DNA of 64,000 nucleotides from Simmondsia chinensis (lineage: Eukaryota > Streptophyta > Magnoliopsida > Caryophyllales > Simmondsiaceae), in assembly GCA_018398585.1 (NCBI GenBank), contig JAGTTD010000011.1, forward strand, positions 9,113,001-9,177,000, written 5' to 3'. Shown piece by piece: positions 28,701 to 36,999 of this stretch. Below the pieces are notes generated by a model that saw nothing but the letters and a program-made list of their open reading frames with translations, made no database searches and was not told the origin of the DNA. A program made the position numbers and the translations under genes. How positions within the stretch are numbered: position 1 is the stretch's first letter; each line of letters starts with the position of its first letter.

Positions 28701-28771
28701 TCTTCGTCCTCTGATACATCACCCCCATCAGTTCCTTCTTCTGCAATTCTCCTTTTCCTAAAATTCTTCAT
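16707..28771 (-). CDS. TLS1-like: C9orf78/Tls1 homologue (Hep_59 family), complete, six exons
   Basis: Minus-strand exons 28771-28692, 27979-27767, 27170-27047, 18469-18396, 17533-17376 and 16855-16707 join in phase (798 nt, 265 residues plus stop) with GT-AG borders throughout. The product starts MKNFRKRRIAEEGTDGG, continues with RLALEEVKLLQKQRERR, DPNMLKYIEQELAKRRGKK, WTTGIAEVQLPIEYKLKN and KLLHEKR, and ends ERFRKRERQRVMRR. Order and spacing match human C9orf78 and fission-yeast Tls1, a nuclear spliceosome-associated protein linked to the Brr2 helicase and to telomere silencing. It is acidic near the start and strongly basic at the C terminus, with predicted helical, charged stretches. The third intron is about 8.6 kb and full of transposons. 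The start at 28771 is the first ATG of the conserved region; a non-coding leader exon may lie further upstream. Confidence 0.93.
17830..17965 (-). mobile_element. Short RTE/Au-SINE tail element with 15-bp target duplication
   Basis: Minus-oriented tail copy: CAACAACAAC run, CCCAGTGCCTGCAAAGGCTC, ATGTACGCAGCCTTCCCCC, GAGGCTGTTTCCGAGG, ending ACCTCCAACC. ATATATTTGATCAAA flanks it on both sides. It is headless and intact-edged, so it inserted as a unit of about 135 bp. It lies in the third-last part of the Tls1-like gene, between exons 4 and 5. Confidence 0.85.
18731..18930. repeat. Perfect 100-bp tandem duplication
   Basis: Two identical, adjacent 100-bp copies (18731-18830 and 18831-18930), starting ATGAAAATATTGGACGCTC and ending GACGCACATC. 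They lie in the long Tls1-like intron. Identity suggests a recent duplication or an assembly artefact. Confidence 0.9.
19617..20172. mobile_element. Inverted-end repeat of the CACTTAGGTACCCTGAGG family
   Basis: The left end (AATTATTACTTAGGTATTCTGAG) and right end (complement of ATCACTTAGGACCCTGAGG) are inverted relative to each other, and the interior repeats the motif TTATCACTTAGATACCC. Related copies are at 21755-22410 and 46905-47365. Non-coding; probably a MITE. A long C run followed by an A run (20169-20210) adjoins the right end. Confidence 0.55.
20249..20840. repeat. 247-bp tandem repeat, two full copies and a diverged part
   Basis: Copies at 20249-20495 and 20496-20742 are nearly identical; a diverged third part runs to about 20840. 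Each unit includes GATTTTGCATTCCTGTTTCG and AAAGTAGATGAGGAAGAAGC. Open frames across it carry the repeat but resemble no known protein, and the region is intronic. Confidence 0.85.
21444..22645. mobile_element. hAT-like element with TAGGGGTG ends and GGGTTGGGT-rich flanks
   Basis: The ends are TAGGGGTGCACG on the left and the complement of TAGGGGTGTTCATGG on the right. Subterminal regions are rich in GGGTTGGGT and ACCCAACCC. The flanking 8 bp do not match, so the duplication is lost or the edges have decayed. A CACTTAGGTACCC-family repeat (about 21755-22410) is nested inside. Confidence 0.6.
21755..22410. mobile_element. CACTTAGGTACCC-family repeat nested in the hAT-like element
   Basis: AT-rich stretch with repeated variants of GGTACCTAATAGATAGAAG and GATACCTAAGTGATAAATAG, resembling 19617-20172 and 46905-47365. 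Right-hand parts are locally reiterated three to four times. Non-coding. Confidence 0.5.
22755..22995. repeat. Degenerate direct repeats of a CCGATACGTGTCCGA motif
   Basis: Two roughly 100-bp units, each with GACACGTTCCGATACATGTCC-like sequence (varied), a GTATCCGATAC/GTATCCCGAT block and TTTTGAATTTC/TTTTGAATGTC. ATCGATACTC followed by GAGTATCGAT near 22762-22795 forms a small palindrome at one edge. No coding meaning is seen. It may be a DNA-transposon end. Confidence 0.5.
23320..23668. mobile_element. Fragment of the GTTTGGC-terminus AT-rich family
   Basis: Quasi-periodic AAAATGACTGAACTTAACC and AACCCAATTGACATAACTC motifs followed by AATTTCATCATAATTGGAAT, the same interior and end region as at 25200-26130. 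No terminal repeat pair remains. Confidence 0.5.
23669..23985 (-). mobile_element. 3' LTR of a miniature LTR retroelement
   Basis: LTR of the TGATGTAGCA family. On the minus strand it follows a purine-rich tract (AAAGCGGGAAT, about 23978-23990), as expected for a 3' LTR. The 5' LTR is at 24754-26272. Its outer end resembles TGTTAGCA. Confidence 0.6.
23986..24753 (-). mobile_element. Internal region of the miniature LTR retroelement
   Basis: About 770 bp between two LTRs. A degenerate initiator-Met primer site (minus strand TTTAGTATTAGAACAG, 24738-24753) adjoins the 5' LTR and a purine tract adjoins the 3' LTR. The only open stretch (24249-24052, minus) encodes a glutamate-rich peptide without retroviral motifs. 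No gag, protease or polymerase is present, so this is a TRIM-like or deletion derivative needing a helper. Confidence 0.65.
24923..25179 (+). mobile_element. 5S rRNA-headed SINE with RTE/Au-type tail and 18-bp target duplication
   Basis: 257 bp. About 24927-25039 matches plant 5S rRNA almost end to end: GGATCCCATTAGAAC, the A box AGTTAAGCGTGC (24971-24982), an intermediate-element region, and the C box GATGGGCGACCTCCTGGGAA (25003-25022), then GTCCTCGTG and CACCCCTC. By eye about ten differences from the canonical plant sequence occur over the roughly 80-nt core. From 25040 the sequence becomes the tail module: AGGTTGGGGGTTCTCGG, AAACAGCCTCTCTT, GAAGGCTGCGTAA, a C run then an A run, GGCAGGAGCCCTTGGGCACT, ATGTTGCTT. 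A perfect 18-bp duplication TATAAAATAAAAACAACT lies at 24905-24922 and 25180-25197. Internal pol III promoter, reverse-transcriptase recognition tail and duplication together define a retroposed SINE. Confidence 0.92.
25200..26130. mobile_element. Harbinger-like non-autonomous element with TAA target duplication
   Basis: 931 bp with inverted ends (GGTCCTGTTTGGCGTATGG and the complement of GGCTCTGTTTGGCACATGG) flanked by TAA at 25197-25199 and 26131-26133. Terminal GTTTGG and a TAA duplication fit PIF/Harbinger or Tourist elements. The interior is GGAATTG-rich near both ends and filled with AAATGACC- and CAATTGACC-like units. No transposase. Confidence 0.72.
27360..27475 (-). mobile_element. 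Short RTE/Au-SINE tail element, diverged, minus
   Basis: Tail copy with TAGTGCCTCAAAGAGGCGCC, GCAGGGTCTGCGAAGG, ACGTAGCCTTACCTCTACA and GAGACTATTTCC, ending at the shared CTCCCGACC edge. It lies between exons 2 and 3 of the Tls1-like gene. Confidence 0.65.
28340..28462 (-). mobile_element. Short RTE/Au-SINE tail element, minus
   Basis: Good-quality tail copy: CCCAGTGCCTCAAGGGCTCC, CGCCTACGCAGGGTCTG, ATGTACGCAGCCTTCCCCC, GAGGCTGTTTCCGAG, ending CCCCCAATCT. GAATTTCAGCAAAC (about 28311-28324) and GAATTTTAGCGAAC (about 28463-28476) look like a 14-bp duplication with two changes. Intron 1 of the Tls1-like gene. Confidence 0.8.
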
Positions 28772-28869
28772 CGGGATGTTCCCTACACGTACATACAGCT
28801 TTCAGTATGGTTCCAACTTTTCCAACATGGCAATAGGATAGGTAAAACCTCTTTATCCGCAGGTACGGT

Positions 28870-29100
28870 GACAATACCCGCCCAGCTCCAAGACTTATCT
28901 CATACCAATCCCACTATATATTTAATTAATTTTAAAATAGAGAAAAATGTGATCAATGTAATTACTCATTTTTATCAAATATTATAGCAAAATATAATTG
29001 GATTTGAAAAGGTAATATCCTATAATTAATACGGACGGATATGGATATTTGATAGGTACCTACATTAAAATGGTTACGGAGCGGATATCCGAAAAGTTTA
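28870..29100. repeat. Repeat with CCCGCC/GGATATCCG motifs, probably a DNA-element fragment
   Basis: Edges rich in GACAATACCCGCCCAG and GCGGATATCCGAAAAG around an AT-rich centre. It resembles 29584-29980 and 50642-51012. It lies between the Tls1-like start codon and the GC-rich block. Confidence 0.4.
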
Positions 29101-29480
29101 CCCATTACCCACCTGTGTGGCCTGGTTGCCTATGTGGCGCGCAGCTGAGCGTTCCCGTCAGTGGAGGAGTACACGGAGGCGCGCGATGGTGGCGAATGCC
29201 TACGCCCTATGCCATAGTGAAGCGTCAGCACTGTTGGCGCGGTGGTTGAGCGCGCGTTGAACAGAGGATAGACGATTTTTGCGCCTTGGCGGCGGTACCT
29301 GGGCCTAGGACGGCGGCGACGGTGTTCGTCCACTGGTGATGAGTCGAACAGCGAAGAGCCTGGTGGTGGTGCTCTTCAATTGTAGTTCGCGGACGCGGAC
29401 TGTTGCCCGGTGAGAAAGCAGAAGGGAGAAGAGTGATGAGGTGTGTGGCTTCTGTTTGTGTGATTATGAAGAAGGAACCC
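29100..29480 (-). promoter_or_regulatory. GC-rich block, probable promoter/leader of the Tls1-like gene
   Basis: About 380 bp of unusually GC-rich, CpG-containing sequence in an otherwise AT-rich window, 330-700 bp upstream of the start codon at 28771. Its minus strand has the CT-rich character of a plant 5' leader. The open frames inside show no homology. A non-coding first exon spliced to an acceptor near 28780 is my inference. Confidence 0.4.
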
Positions 29481-29583
29481 TAGGTTGTTTGTTTGGAAGA
29501 GATGTGCGCCTCAATCAGGGAGGTGGCCGTCTGAAAATTGAGAATTTTCCAATATCTTTGAGGAATGTGAAAAGCATATGTAG

Positions 29584-29985
29584 AGCTAGGGATCGCAATG
29601 AGTCGGGATAAGATCGGGAGGTACTTCCTTTATGTTGGTACCTCTCACTTAAATTTATACCTATACTCGCCTTATTATTCGTTGCTGGTATAAAGTGGAT
29701 ATCCATACCCGCCCTAACGAATACAAACTTATACATGTAGTCGCCCTAATACCCGCTGGCATCCAACGGGTATCCATTATCGGCCTCATACTCGCCTTAA
29801 TGGTGGTACAAAACGATAATCTATACTCGTCCATACTAATTATTTAATACTATTTTTAAAGCATCAATTATAATTTTTATAACATTGATAAATAATTTAT
29901 GTAATTAGAATTGAAACACGTATTTTTTAATTTGAAAGTTAAAATGAAGCGAGCATAGTAGGTATAAACCAGGCAAGGTCGGTAT
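29584..29985. repeat. Fragment of a TAGGGATNGCAATG-type DNA element
   Basis: Starts CTAGGGATCGCAATGAGTCG and continues with ACCCGC- and CGGGTATCC-containing subterminal DNA around an AT-rich centre. No matching right terminus was identified. It is related by motif to 28870-29100 and 50642-51012. Confidence 0.4.
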
Positions 29986-29991
29986 GGAGTC

Positions 29992-30429
29992 TGATACGAA
30001 CTTAAATCAAACCAAGCTCAATCAATGGAATCACAAGCAATAATTGGGACTACGGGCCAATAACCGACTGCCCCATTGTATGATTTGTATATATTTATAA
30101 GTGTAATCTCCAAAACTTGGAGAATTTACAATTAAGAAAGGAGAGAAAACATAGAAAGAGTTTGAGGAAGAAAAAGAGGGTTTACATCAAAATTCATAGC
30201 CCTAAATTAACTAACTCCCACTATTTATAGAAGAAGATGATAAAATATCTAGAAAATATCGAGGGGTGACATGGCAGGGAAAGTAGAGGCCAAAAACAGT
30301 TGCTAGAGCTGATGGACAAATTGTGGACTTGGTGTTGGCGTGTGAAGCCTTGGAGGCAACTAGGGAAGCACCATGTCCGAGTCTGCATTTGGTGAACTTG
30401 CAGGGCACTAAGACGCCCAGTTTGTATCA
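29992..30429 (-). mobile_element. 3' LTR of a Ty3/gypsy element
   Basis: 438 bp bounded by TGATAC at 29992 and GTATCA ending at 30429. A polypurine tract (minus strand CCCAAGGGGGCGGC, about 30432-30445) lies directly inside it, next to the end of the pol frame. These features identify a 3' LTR on the minus strand. The matching 5' LTR is not in the window. Confidence 0.7.
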
Positions 30430-30445
30430 ATGCCGCCCCCTTGGG

Positions 30446-31500
30446 AGAATCCTAGTCCTTGAGGATCAAAGTCAGGAAAACGAAGTTGGAAGTCATGAAG
30501 AAACTCCTAAGTGGCATTAGCAAGATTTTGGCCAACCCACTGAATCAATGCTTGTGTAGCCGCAACTCAGCGGCGTTTCACAATGCGACGATTAAGTATG
30601 GTAGCAGGTTGAGAAGTAACCGGCGGCCAAGTATCGGGCAATGGAGTGCTAGTTGCGGGAACAGAGTAACACCGTTTCAAAAGAGAGGCGTGCACAGTAT
30701 GGTGAATGGCAGCATGAGCCAGTAAGGCAAGCCAGTAGGCAGTAGAGCCTACCCTACCAAGAATTCGGAAAGGTCCATAATATCAGGGTGCTAGTTTGTG
30801 GAATCGCCTAGCGTCCACACTTTGTTGGCGGTAGGGTTACAGCTTAAGCCGGATGTAGTCACTTATCTGATACTCGCGCTCAACACGATGGCGATCGGCC
30901 AACTGTTTCAGACGATTTTGAGCACATAATAAATGGTGGGGAATCATTTCTTCGCAAGCCGTGAGGTTTCGATCAATAGTGTCAGTAGATGACTCGCCTG
31001 GTAAGTAAGGAAGATGGACTGGTGGCGGCTAACCATAGAGAAGCTCAAAAGGCGTGGCTTGGGCGAATGATTGAAAAGTGGTGTTGTACCACCATTCCGT
31101 CAGAGGTGACCAATGGGTCCATTGGTGTGGTTTCTTACTGACCATACAGAGTAAATATGTTTCCAAACGTCAATTTAGGATTTTGAGCACATAATAAATG
31201 GTGGCGAATAATTTCTTCGCAAGCCGTGAGGTTTCGATCAACAGTGTCGACAGATGACTCGCCTGGTAAGTAAGGAAGATGGACTGGTGGAGGCTAACCA
31301 TAGAGAAGCTCAAAAGGCGTGGCTTGGGTGAGTGATTGAAAAGTGGTGTTGTACCACCATTCCGCCAGAGGTAACCAACGGGTCCATTGGTGTGGTTTCT
31401 TATTGACCATTCATCATAAATATGTTTCCAAACATCAATTGAGGACTTCGGTTTGCCCGTCAGATTGTGGATGGTTGGAGGACGAAAGATTGAGGTGAGT
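30446..31500 (-). pseudogene. Ty3/gypsy integrase C-terminal region, broken, with internal duplication
   Basis: The minus strand translates in pieces to the end of a gypsy integrase and the following chromodomain-like region: a DGQTEV motif near 31465, WLPLAEWWYNTTF, PPVHLPYLPGESS, a KQLADRHRVEREY region, then a GPFRILGRVGSTAYWLALL-type segment to the polypurine tract. Stops and frame changes occur throughout. A 265-bp segment is tandemly duplicated (about 30914-31178 and 31179-31440), repeating part of the domain. The upstream polymerase part is missing. Confidence 0.82.
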
Positions 31501-31529
31501 GCCTGATGTGTTTTTCTATGTCTATCAAA

Positions 31530-32050
31530 ATTTAATATTTAACCCTATCTACTAAACACATCTAAATCGAAGTGCAGGGCGAGAGGGTGTCAAACCACAG
31601 GAGCTAAAAGTATGTGAAATTATTTTATGATCTAAATTGATTTGAATAGAATTGAGAGATTTTTGTGTAAATTAATCTAGAAAACGACAATTAAACTAAA
31701 GTAATCTACTTCTAATTGGGAACGTGTATTAAATTGGAGCCTAGGGTTTCGAATCTATCATTAGCCAATTATTTTTGCGTTAGCTCTTAAATTGGGATTA
31801 TTGATTGTTACACGCATAGTGGTTTAGGTTACAAGCTTCAACCTACTTAAATAATGTTGTTAGTATCGCGTATTGACCCTATCTAACTAAAGCATAAGGA
31901 AAATAGGCTCCATCTAACGTATTGTTAATGATCACGTATTGACCCTATCTAGCTAAAGCATAGGGAAGATAGGCTTTAATTAACAATTCGGTTAATAATA
32001 TTACTTGATTAATTAACCTAGGGCTACAAGCTCAAAGAATTAATTTATAC
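31530..32050. mobile_element. Truncated LTR-like sequence with internal tandem repeats
   Basis: Has the AAATCGAAGTGCAGGGCGAG region, a GGCTACAAGCTC motif and a 66-bp tandem duplication containing GTATTGACCCTATCTA (31870-31995). The organisation resembles the Athila/Tat-like LTR at 45394-46440. It is cut off on the right by the L1 insertion. Assignment is by resemblance only. Confidence 0.4.
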
Positions 32051-35000
32051 GAAAGTACAGGCTGAACGTGTTCTTATGGATGGTCCTTGGTTCTTGAAGG
32101 GCGTATGTATGTTCCTTCAACCTTGGAGGGAGGGGTTTACACTCAGGAAGGATTGTCCTACTGCCCCTATCGGGATTCGTATCTCGGGTCTCCCTCTTAC
32201 GCTGTGGAAACCCAAAGGTATTAGTGTGGCCTGTAGCATTGTTGGTGTGACGCTGTTTATGGGACAAGGTCACAGCGGATTGTACTTGATTGGGCTATAT
32301 TTGTGTTTGTGTCGAGGTTGAGGCTAAGGCTCCTAATCCTAGGGAGACTTACCTTAGGATTCGAGGCCAAAAGGTTAAGCTTGGTATTGCTTGTGAGGCT
32401 GTGTCGAAACGCTGTGCTACTTGCTTAGTCTTTGGTCACTCATGTGTGCCGCTTGCTCCTTCTGAAGACCCAACCATGGCTGCTCTGGTTGTGGGCCGTC
32501 GTAAGAGGAAGAAGAAGGAGGAGAAGAGGGGGGGGGGGGGGGGGGTTATAACCCCTCTTGCTTGTGCTGGGTCGCCTGCTGGAGGCGGCCCAGGGTTGTC
32601 TGGGGCCCACACTAGGCCCAGACAGGACAGGCCCAACGCAGGCCCAGGACGTGAGCTGGTGTCTGGGTCTTCTCCCAGAGGCACGGGCGGTGCCCCTTTG
32701 GCACACAATAGTGGGCAACCGCAAGCCACCCTGGCTGCGGTTGCGGTTGGGCTGCCAGACAGCCCGGTCTTGAGCGATGGAGGACGGGTCGCATTGACCT
32801 CGCCCATAAAGTCACCTCTCGGGGTGAGCCATGCTCAACCCACTAGCGGGTCCCGGATCTCTTCGGGCGATGATCAGGATAGGGGCTCGCCTAAGGACTT
32901 GGGTCGTGCTTTGCTTCTTGTTGAGATTGAGGAGGTTCAGGATGCTCTAGCTGGGATCATTGAGCCTGTTGCATACATCGAGAACCTGTCGGCAGCGATG
33001 GTGCCTACTGTCGAGTCGTCGAACCGATTTGCTCTTTTGGCTGAGGTTGAGGACCGCATGGGTGAGACATCCACTTCCGAGTGTACTTTGCAGCCTGCTT
33101 TTTTTGATCGGCCTTGTACGCTCTCTATGGTGGCCCGAGCGGGCCACAGGGGTCGTGGCTCACACTAGTTTCTAGTTTTCGATGATCGATTGCTGGAATG
33201 TCAGAGGGTTTAATAACCCCAACACTATTGCTACTACTCGTGGTTGGATTTTCTTCCAACTGTTTGGGTCTGGTTGATTTGGTTGAGACTAAGACCAAAC
33301 CCGCTAATATCGAGCTTGCTGTCGGCCGCTGTGCTGAGGGGTGGCAGTTTATGTTTTGTGCGGTGCGGGGCCGCTAGTGCCGCATCATTGTTCTTATGAA
33401 TCCGAGCATCTACCGTGTAGTGAGAGAACATGGTGGAGATCAGTATCTCACCTGCAAGGTGACCGACATTCGAGGGGATGTGGACTTTATTGCTACGTTT
33501 GTCTACGGCTTTAGTGAGCCAGGGCCGAGTCGAGATCTTTGGTAGTACATTCGGGGAGCCAGCGTGAGTCACCAAGGGGAGCCTTAGATACTCCTGGGTG
33601 ACTTTAACGCTATCCTCAGTCCTAGTGATAGGAGTGGCGGTCAGGACACTTGGCCTGGCCATATGGACGACTTTTGAGATTGCATCTATAAGTCAGAGCT
33701 CACAATCCTTCCGTATTCGGGGCTTCATTTTACGTGGTTCGGCAAGTCGACTGGAGAAGCTCTTGTCTTGAAGCGTCTTGACTGGTGTTCGGCAAGCGAG
33801 GGATGGCTTCGCTCTTTCTCTACTTCATCTGTTGAGCATCTTCCGCGGGAGTTATGTTCTACTCATTATCCTTTTATAGTTAGAGGACTTGGAGAGCGCC
33901 GCATCCCGCGGCTCCCTTTCAAGTTCTTTATCTTCTGGGCTAACCATGAGGAGTTCATTCCTATGTTGCGAAGAGTTTAGGATACTAGTATTGAGGGCAC
34001 TCCTATGTATCAGCTCATTCAGAAGCTGAAGAGGCTGAAGGGTGAGCTGAAGGTCCTCAATACTAGGCATTTCAGTCATATTTTGGCTTGAGTGGTGGCG
34101 ACGAGGGATGCTTGGACTGTAGGCCAGAGGGCCTTAGATGGTGATCCTGCGAGTGTGGAGCTTCGTGCTGAGGAGCGCTATCTATCTCTGGAGTATTCAA
34201 GGTTGTGTCGGAATGAGGAGGCTTTCTACCGTTAGAAGTCTCGCATCCAGTGGCTCTCTTTAGGGGATCAGGGTACCCGGTTCTTCTATAAGTCTGTCGT
34301 ACATCGGCAGGCTAGGAACCGGATCTCTTCTATTGTTTGTCCGGACGGCGGGAAGACTTTTGATGAGGGGGAGATTTCGAGCGCCAGGGTCTTGTACTTT
34401 CAGGAATTATTGGCTGAGCTGAGAGAGCCGCTTTGTGAGGACATTTCGAGGCTTTTCCAGTCTCGTCTTTCTGAGGATCAAGCTAGACCGCTTACTCTTC
34501 TGATTTTTTATGCTGAGGTCAGAGATGCTCTTTTCTCTACTGGTGATGACAAGGCACTTGGTCCTGATGACTATACCTCTCTCTTCTTTAAGAGGGCTTG
34601 GGATGTGGTGGGTCGTGACGTAGTTTGGGCTATCCGTTCGTTCTTCCAGTCGGACACATGCTTGGCGCCTTGAGCACTACCCGTATCAGCTTGATTCCGA
34701 ATGTGGAGAACCCCTCTACCTTCGCTAACTATTGCCCGATCTCCTGTTGCAATGTGGTCTACAAGTGCATCACTAAGATCATTGCAAACAGGCTGAAAGG
34801 GGTGCTTCCTTACCTGATTGACGATTCTCAGTCTGCTTTCATTCCCGGGAGGCGAATTTCTGACTGTATTCTATTAGCTCAAGAGCTTATACGCGGCTAT
34901 CACTTTCAGAGAGGGGCTCCTCAGTGTGCTCTGAAGGTTGATATTCGTAAGGCATTTGACACGGTGCGCTGGGACTTTATCCTTTCTGCCATGCGTTGTA

Positions 35001-36999
35001 TGCGTATTCCCAAGGTTATGATTTGATGGGTGCGGGAGTGTCTTTCCACAGCCAGATTCTCAGTCGCCATTAAAGGCGAGCTTCAGGGGTTCTTTGGCAC
35101 GAGCCTGGGCATCAGACAGGGGGATCCTCTCTCCCCCATCTCTTTGTCATCGCTATGAAGGGTCTGCAAGGTCTGCTTCGTAGTGCCACTACCGATCTGC
35201 GGTTTCGATTCCATCGACATTGTGATAGTACTCGCCTTACTCACTTATGCTTTGCTGACGACCTTATGCTCTTTAGTGAGGCTGATGAGGGTAGTGTCTC
35301 AGTCATTCATGAGATGTTAGATCGTTTTGCTGCTCTTTCAGGGCTGTCCTCGAATGCAGCTGAGAGCACCGTCTTTATTTCTGGGGTTGATCCTGAGTTT
35401 TAGCAGTCTATTGCAGACGTTCCGAGGTTCAGATTGGGGCAGTTTCCGGTCAGATATCTGGGGGTGCCGCTTTTATCGTTGAGGCTTCACTACATTCACT
35501 GTAAGCCACTGTTGGACCGCATCCTTTCTCGCATCCAGCTTTGAACTTCACGGGCTCTTTTGTATGCTGGGAGATTACAGCTTATCAGATTGGTTTTGTC
35601 TTCTATTCGGGTCTTCTACACTTCCGTTTTCATTCTTCCGAAGGAGATTGTCAGGAAGATTGAGTCGACCGTTGCTGCCTTTTTATGGAGGGGAACCTCG
35701 TTGGCCCCGGGGGGAGTGAAGGTGGCCTGGCAGCACTTATGCTACCCTCGTAGGGAAGGGAGCTCGGGATTCGGAGCTTGATTGAGTGGAACCAGGCTTC
35801 TCTTATTTGTCTTATGAAGCTCATCTGGGTCCTACTCACTGATCGTGATTCCCTCTAGCCTCAGTGGATTTATGCCAACCGTCTTCGGAGGAAGAGCTTC
35901 TGGGAGATTGAGGCCAAGGGTTCGATTCCTTGGTCGAGGAGGAGCATCCTTGATATTCGGCCGATGTGTCACATGGCTTTTAGACATATCATTGGAGACG
36001 GCCGAGATACTACTCTTTGGACTGATTACTGGCTTCCGTGCGGGTGACTCGCATCCCGATTCTCGAGCTGCATCTTGCACTCTACAGGTCATCATTAGGG
36101 CTCTCGAGTGTTAGATATTATTGATGGTGATCAGTGGAGGTTCCCTCAGGACAGGGTTGAGCTGCTGCCTTTCTGGGCGTCTGTTGATTTCAGGCCCCGC
36201 TGGGTGTTGCAGATTGTATCAGGTGGATGGGCGGCAGATCAGGATTCTTCACCACCAGATCGGAGTGGGAGATGATTTGTAGCAGGAGGGAGGAGGACTC
36301 CATCCATCATCTTCTTTGGTTCCGGCTGCACATTCCGAGGCATTCCTTCATTCTTTGGCTTTCCTCCTATGAGCGGCTCTATACTCATGACAGACTGCTA
36401 AGACATTAGGCTCCGGGCGTCCTGTCTTCTTGTGTGCTCTGTGGTTCAGATGATGAGTCGCATAGCCATCTCTTCTTCGCCTGCAGCTTCTCTGCCTCTG
36501 TTTGGTCTCAAGTGTCATTGCGCACCTCTATTGCTTGGCCTATACTTCCTTGGCGTGAGCTCGTTCAATGGGCTTCTACTCAGCTCCGTGGCCGTGGGGT
36601 GGATCGCATCCTCACCTGCCTTTACTGCGACCGTCTACATCCTTTGGTACGAGCGTAACCTGAGGATTCAGCGTTCTCAGTCCAGACCTTCTACTGCTGT
36701 CATTGAGGAGATCACAGGACTGGTCTGCAGCCGTCTCATTGCTACTCCTAAGCTCCGTGGCGCTCATCGCCACACTCAGCTTCTGCAGGAGTGGGGGTTT
36801 GAGCATTAGTCTTGTTTTGGCTTCCTAGCTTTGTTTCCTTATTTGGTCATGTTGAATTTTTGACGCTCTGCCTTGATTTGTTTCATTTTTTATTCTTTGA
36901 TGTAGGTTTTTCTGGCCATGACTTGGGGTATGCCCCTCGTAGACTTGTACATATATTCTTTCTCATATATGGTATATATCACTGACTTACCAAAAAAAA
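32050..36999 (+). mobile_element. L1-type LINE, 5'-truncated and decayed
   Basis: In order on the plus strand: the DUF4283/zinc-knuckle ORF1 part (ISGLPLTLWKPKG; RCATCLVFGHSC, 32076-33168), an apurinic endonuclease from about 33180 (CWNVRGFNNP, LLGDFNAILSP), reverse transcriptase (FIPGRRISDCILLAQELIRG, LKVDIRKAFDTVRWDF at about 34940, [24 protein letters not shown] at 35250), and a zinc-binding C terminus (HSHLFFACSFSASVW, 36460). The poly(A) tail is at 36992-36999. At least ten in-frame stops or frameshifts disable it. It begins inside ORF1, so it is 5'-truncated. A G run at 32529-32545 interrupts the ORF1 region. No target duplication was identified. Confidence 0.9.

Noticed and set aside
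29130..29333. Arginine-rich 67-residue peptide as an upstream coding exon of the Tls1-like gene
   Set aside because: Frame and content reflect GC-rich CGCCG repeats, and the family normally starts with the Met at 28771.
32290..33168. Host gene of 292 residues
   Set aside because: It belongs to the ORF1 of an L1 LINE (DUF4283/zinc-knuckle region) and the glycine-rich part stems from a G homopolymer.
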